Below, piece by piece: positions 30,586 to 31,506 of a DNA stretch of 31,506 nt. Source of the DNA: Oscillibacter sp. (GTDB taxonomy: Bacteria; Bacillota; Clostridia; Oscillospirales; Oscillospiraceae); NCBI GenBank assembly GCA_009773995.1, contig VSMY01000014.1, forward strand, positions 1 through 31,506, given 5' to 3'. The notes beneath the pieces were generated by a model that saw only the letters and a list, made by a program, of their open reading frames with translations, searched no databases and was not told the DNA's origin. The stretch's first letter is position 1; each line of letters starts with the position of its first letter. Position numbers and translations under genes: made by a program.

Positions 30586-31359
30586 ATGCGGGACGCGTTT
30601 CAAATCTGGGTGGACGCCGTGTGCGAACAGGTCCGCTTCCGGCCGGACCGGAAGGCCATTGCCGCGGAGCTCCGGGTGCACTACGACGACCATGTCAAGG
30701 ACCTCCTCCGCCTGGGCCGCCCCTGGGAACTGGCCCAGGAGCGGGCCCTGGCGGCCATGGGAAACGCCCAGGAGGTGGGGCGGGCCCTGGACCGGGTACA
30801 TAAGCCCTGGCTTGGGTGGCTGTGGGAGGCCAGCCGGGTACTGCTGGCGCTGGCCCTGGCCGCCGCCCTGGTGCATTGGGGGCTGTTCTATTACGCGGCG
30901 GTGAGCGCGCAAAATCAATTCTCCTGGACGGAGCCGCCTCCCGGCGCGTCCCATGCCGCCATGGACGATATGGACCTCTGGCTGACCCCCGGAACGGTGG
31001 AGCCCTATCACGACCCTTATGGGGAGGGCTCCTATGAGCGGGGAGAAGGCTGCGTCCAAGTGAATCTCGACCTCCGTCTGAAAACCAGGGGCGTCAACCA
31101 CAGCGGCGTCCTCTTCCGCCTTCCCTTCCTGGAGAAGCTGGAGGTCACCGCCGACGGGCGGGAGCTGGCCTGCGGCTGGGACTTCAACTGGGACGAGACC
31201 CGGCGGAGCGGCTATTGGGACCTGGGAGTGGACCGGATGGGCTGGACCCGAGGCCGGGTGGAGCTTTGCCTGATTCTGGAGAGCCCGCCCCGGCGGGTGG
31301 AGATCCGGTATCCCTGGACGGACTGGGTCCTGGAGGCGGAATGGGAGGGGGCGGCGTGA
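30586..31359 (+). CDS. Membrane protein with N-terminal HAAS/permease-prefix domain
   Basis: The 257-residue protein begins with a helical domain (FQIWVDAVCEQV, IAAELRVHYDDHV, ALAAMGNAQEVGRALD) of the HAAS/DUF1700/permease-prefix type that commonly follows a PadR gene. One membrane segment lies at about 82-105, then an outside region of 150 residues with no motif that I recognise, rich in Trp, Asp and Arg and probably beta-structured. It starts 13 bases after padR (ribosome site GAGGGGGG) and its stop overlaps the next gene. It probably helps PadR sense an envelope signal; that role is inferred from context. Confidence 0.8.
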   Translation: MRDAFQIWVDAVCEQVRFRPDRKAIAAELRVHYDDHVKDLLRLGRPWELAQERALAAMGNAQEVGRALDRVHKPWLGWLWEASRVLLALALAAALVHWGLFYYAAVSAQNQFSWTEPPPGASHAAMDDMDLWLTPGTVEPYHDPYGEGSYERGEGCVQVNLDLRLKTRGVNHSGVLFRLPFLEKLEVTADGRELACGWDFNWDETRRSGYWDLGVDRMGWTRGRVELCLILESPPRRVEIRYPWTDWVLEAEWEGAA

Positions 31360-31506
31360 TGCGCTTTGACCGGAAACGGCGGACCGTCCGCAATCTGACG
31401 GTCTCCGCCCTGCTGCTTTTGACGCTGTACGCCTCTCTGGGTTTCCCGCCCTATACGGTGGGGGCCATGTGCCGCCGGTTCCAGCACGACTACCTCCTGG
31501 AGGACC
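31359..31506 (+). CDS. Start of a membrane protein gene, cut off by the window edge
   Basis: The ATG at 31359 overlaps the previous TGA (GTG 31356 is an in-frame alternative) and the frame stays open to the end. The 49 visible residues have a basic start (MRFDRKRRTVRN) and one hydrophobic segment (LTVSALLLLTLYASLGF). It is the third gene of the padR operon. Too little is present to name a family. Confidence 0.65.
   Translation, partial: MRFDRKRRTVRNLTVSALLLLTLYASLGFPPYTVGAMCRRFQHDYLLED

Noticed and set aside
1..31506. CRISPR array, insertion sequence or rRNA
   Set aside because: No regularly spaced direct repeats, no transposase and no rRNA-like sequence seen on either strand.

Overview
This window looks like chromosomal DNA from a motile, G+C-rich (about 60% by eye) member of the Bacillota, most likely an Oscillospiraceae-type Clostridium relative. 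The basis is the flagellin, strong AGGAGG-type ribosome sites, TTGACA/TATAAT promoters, a PadR regulator with a HAAS/permease-prefix partner, and PepSY and zinc-ribbon proteins. The taxon is inferred from gene style, not from a database match.

Bases 1-23601 form a flagellum-modification island, all on the plus strand. It opens with the 3' part of a flagellin gene and a stem-loop terminator. About 20 tightly packed, often overlapping genes follow (1628-23601). The right part holds a nonulosonic (legionaminic-type) acid pathway: LegC-like aminotransferase, LegB-like 4,6-dehydratase, PtmE-like CBS/nucleotidyltransferase, NeuD/LegH-like acetyltransferase, NeuB/LegI-like synthase, NeuA/LegF-like CMP-transferase and a KdsC-type phosphatase. 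The middle holds two Maf-type (MptE-like) proteins that probably place the sugar on flagellin, separated by a hexapeptide acetyltransferase. The left part holds three GT2 glycosyltransferases, a glucose-1-phosphate cytidylyltransferase, two radical SAM enzymes flanking an aldo/keto reductase with two 4Fe-4S motifs, and further right an HMG-CoA-lyase-like aldolase, a methyltransferase and a third radical SAM enzyme. No hydrolysing 2-epimerase (LegG/NeuC) and no CDP-glucose dehydratase are present here.

The island ends at a bidirectional terminator (23694-23740). Two minus-strand genes follow (zinc-ribbon protein; triple PepSY membrane protein), then tRNA-Arg(CCT), a chemoreceptor, an interrupted cysteine-rich gene, a CDF metal transporter, a compact small-ORF/antisense-RNA locus, and a PadR-HAAS operon running off the window edge.

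The most notable signals are: (1) a 25-codon ORF in a strongly folded RNA between two convergent consensus promoters (29845-30133), which resembles an undescribed type I toxin-antitoxin locus; (2) a G10 tract just upstream of the radical SAM motif of the gene at 18815, where gain or loss of one G gives an early stop, suggesting phase variation of the flagellar glycan; (3) a low-G+C mosaic segment between the two Maf paralogs; (4) a Rossmann-like module that seems to recur in four different enzymes of the island; (5) a single in-frame TAG splitting the gene at 27942-28541; (6) a pair of related palindromic elements flanking the chemoreceptor gene.
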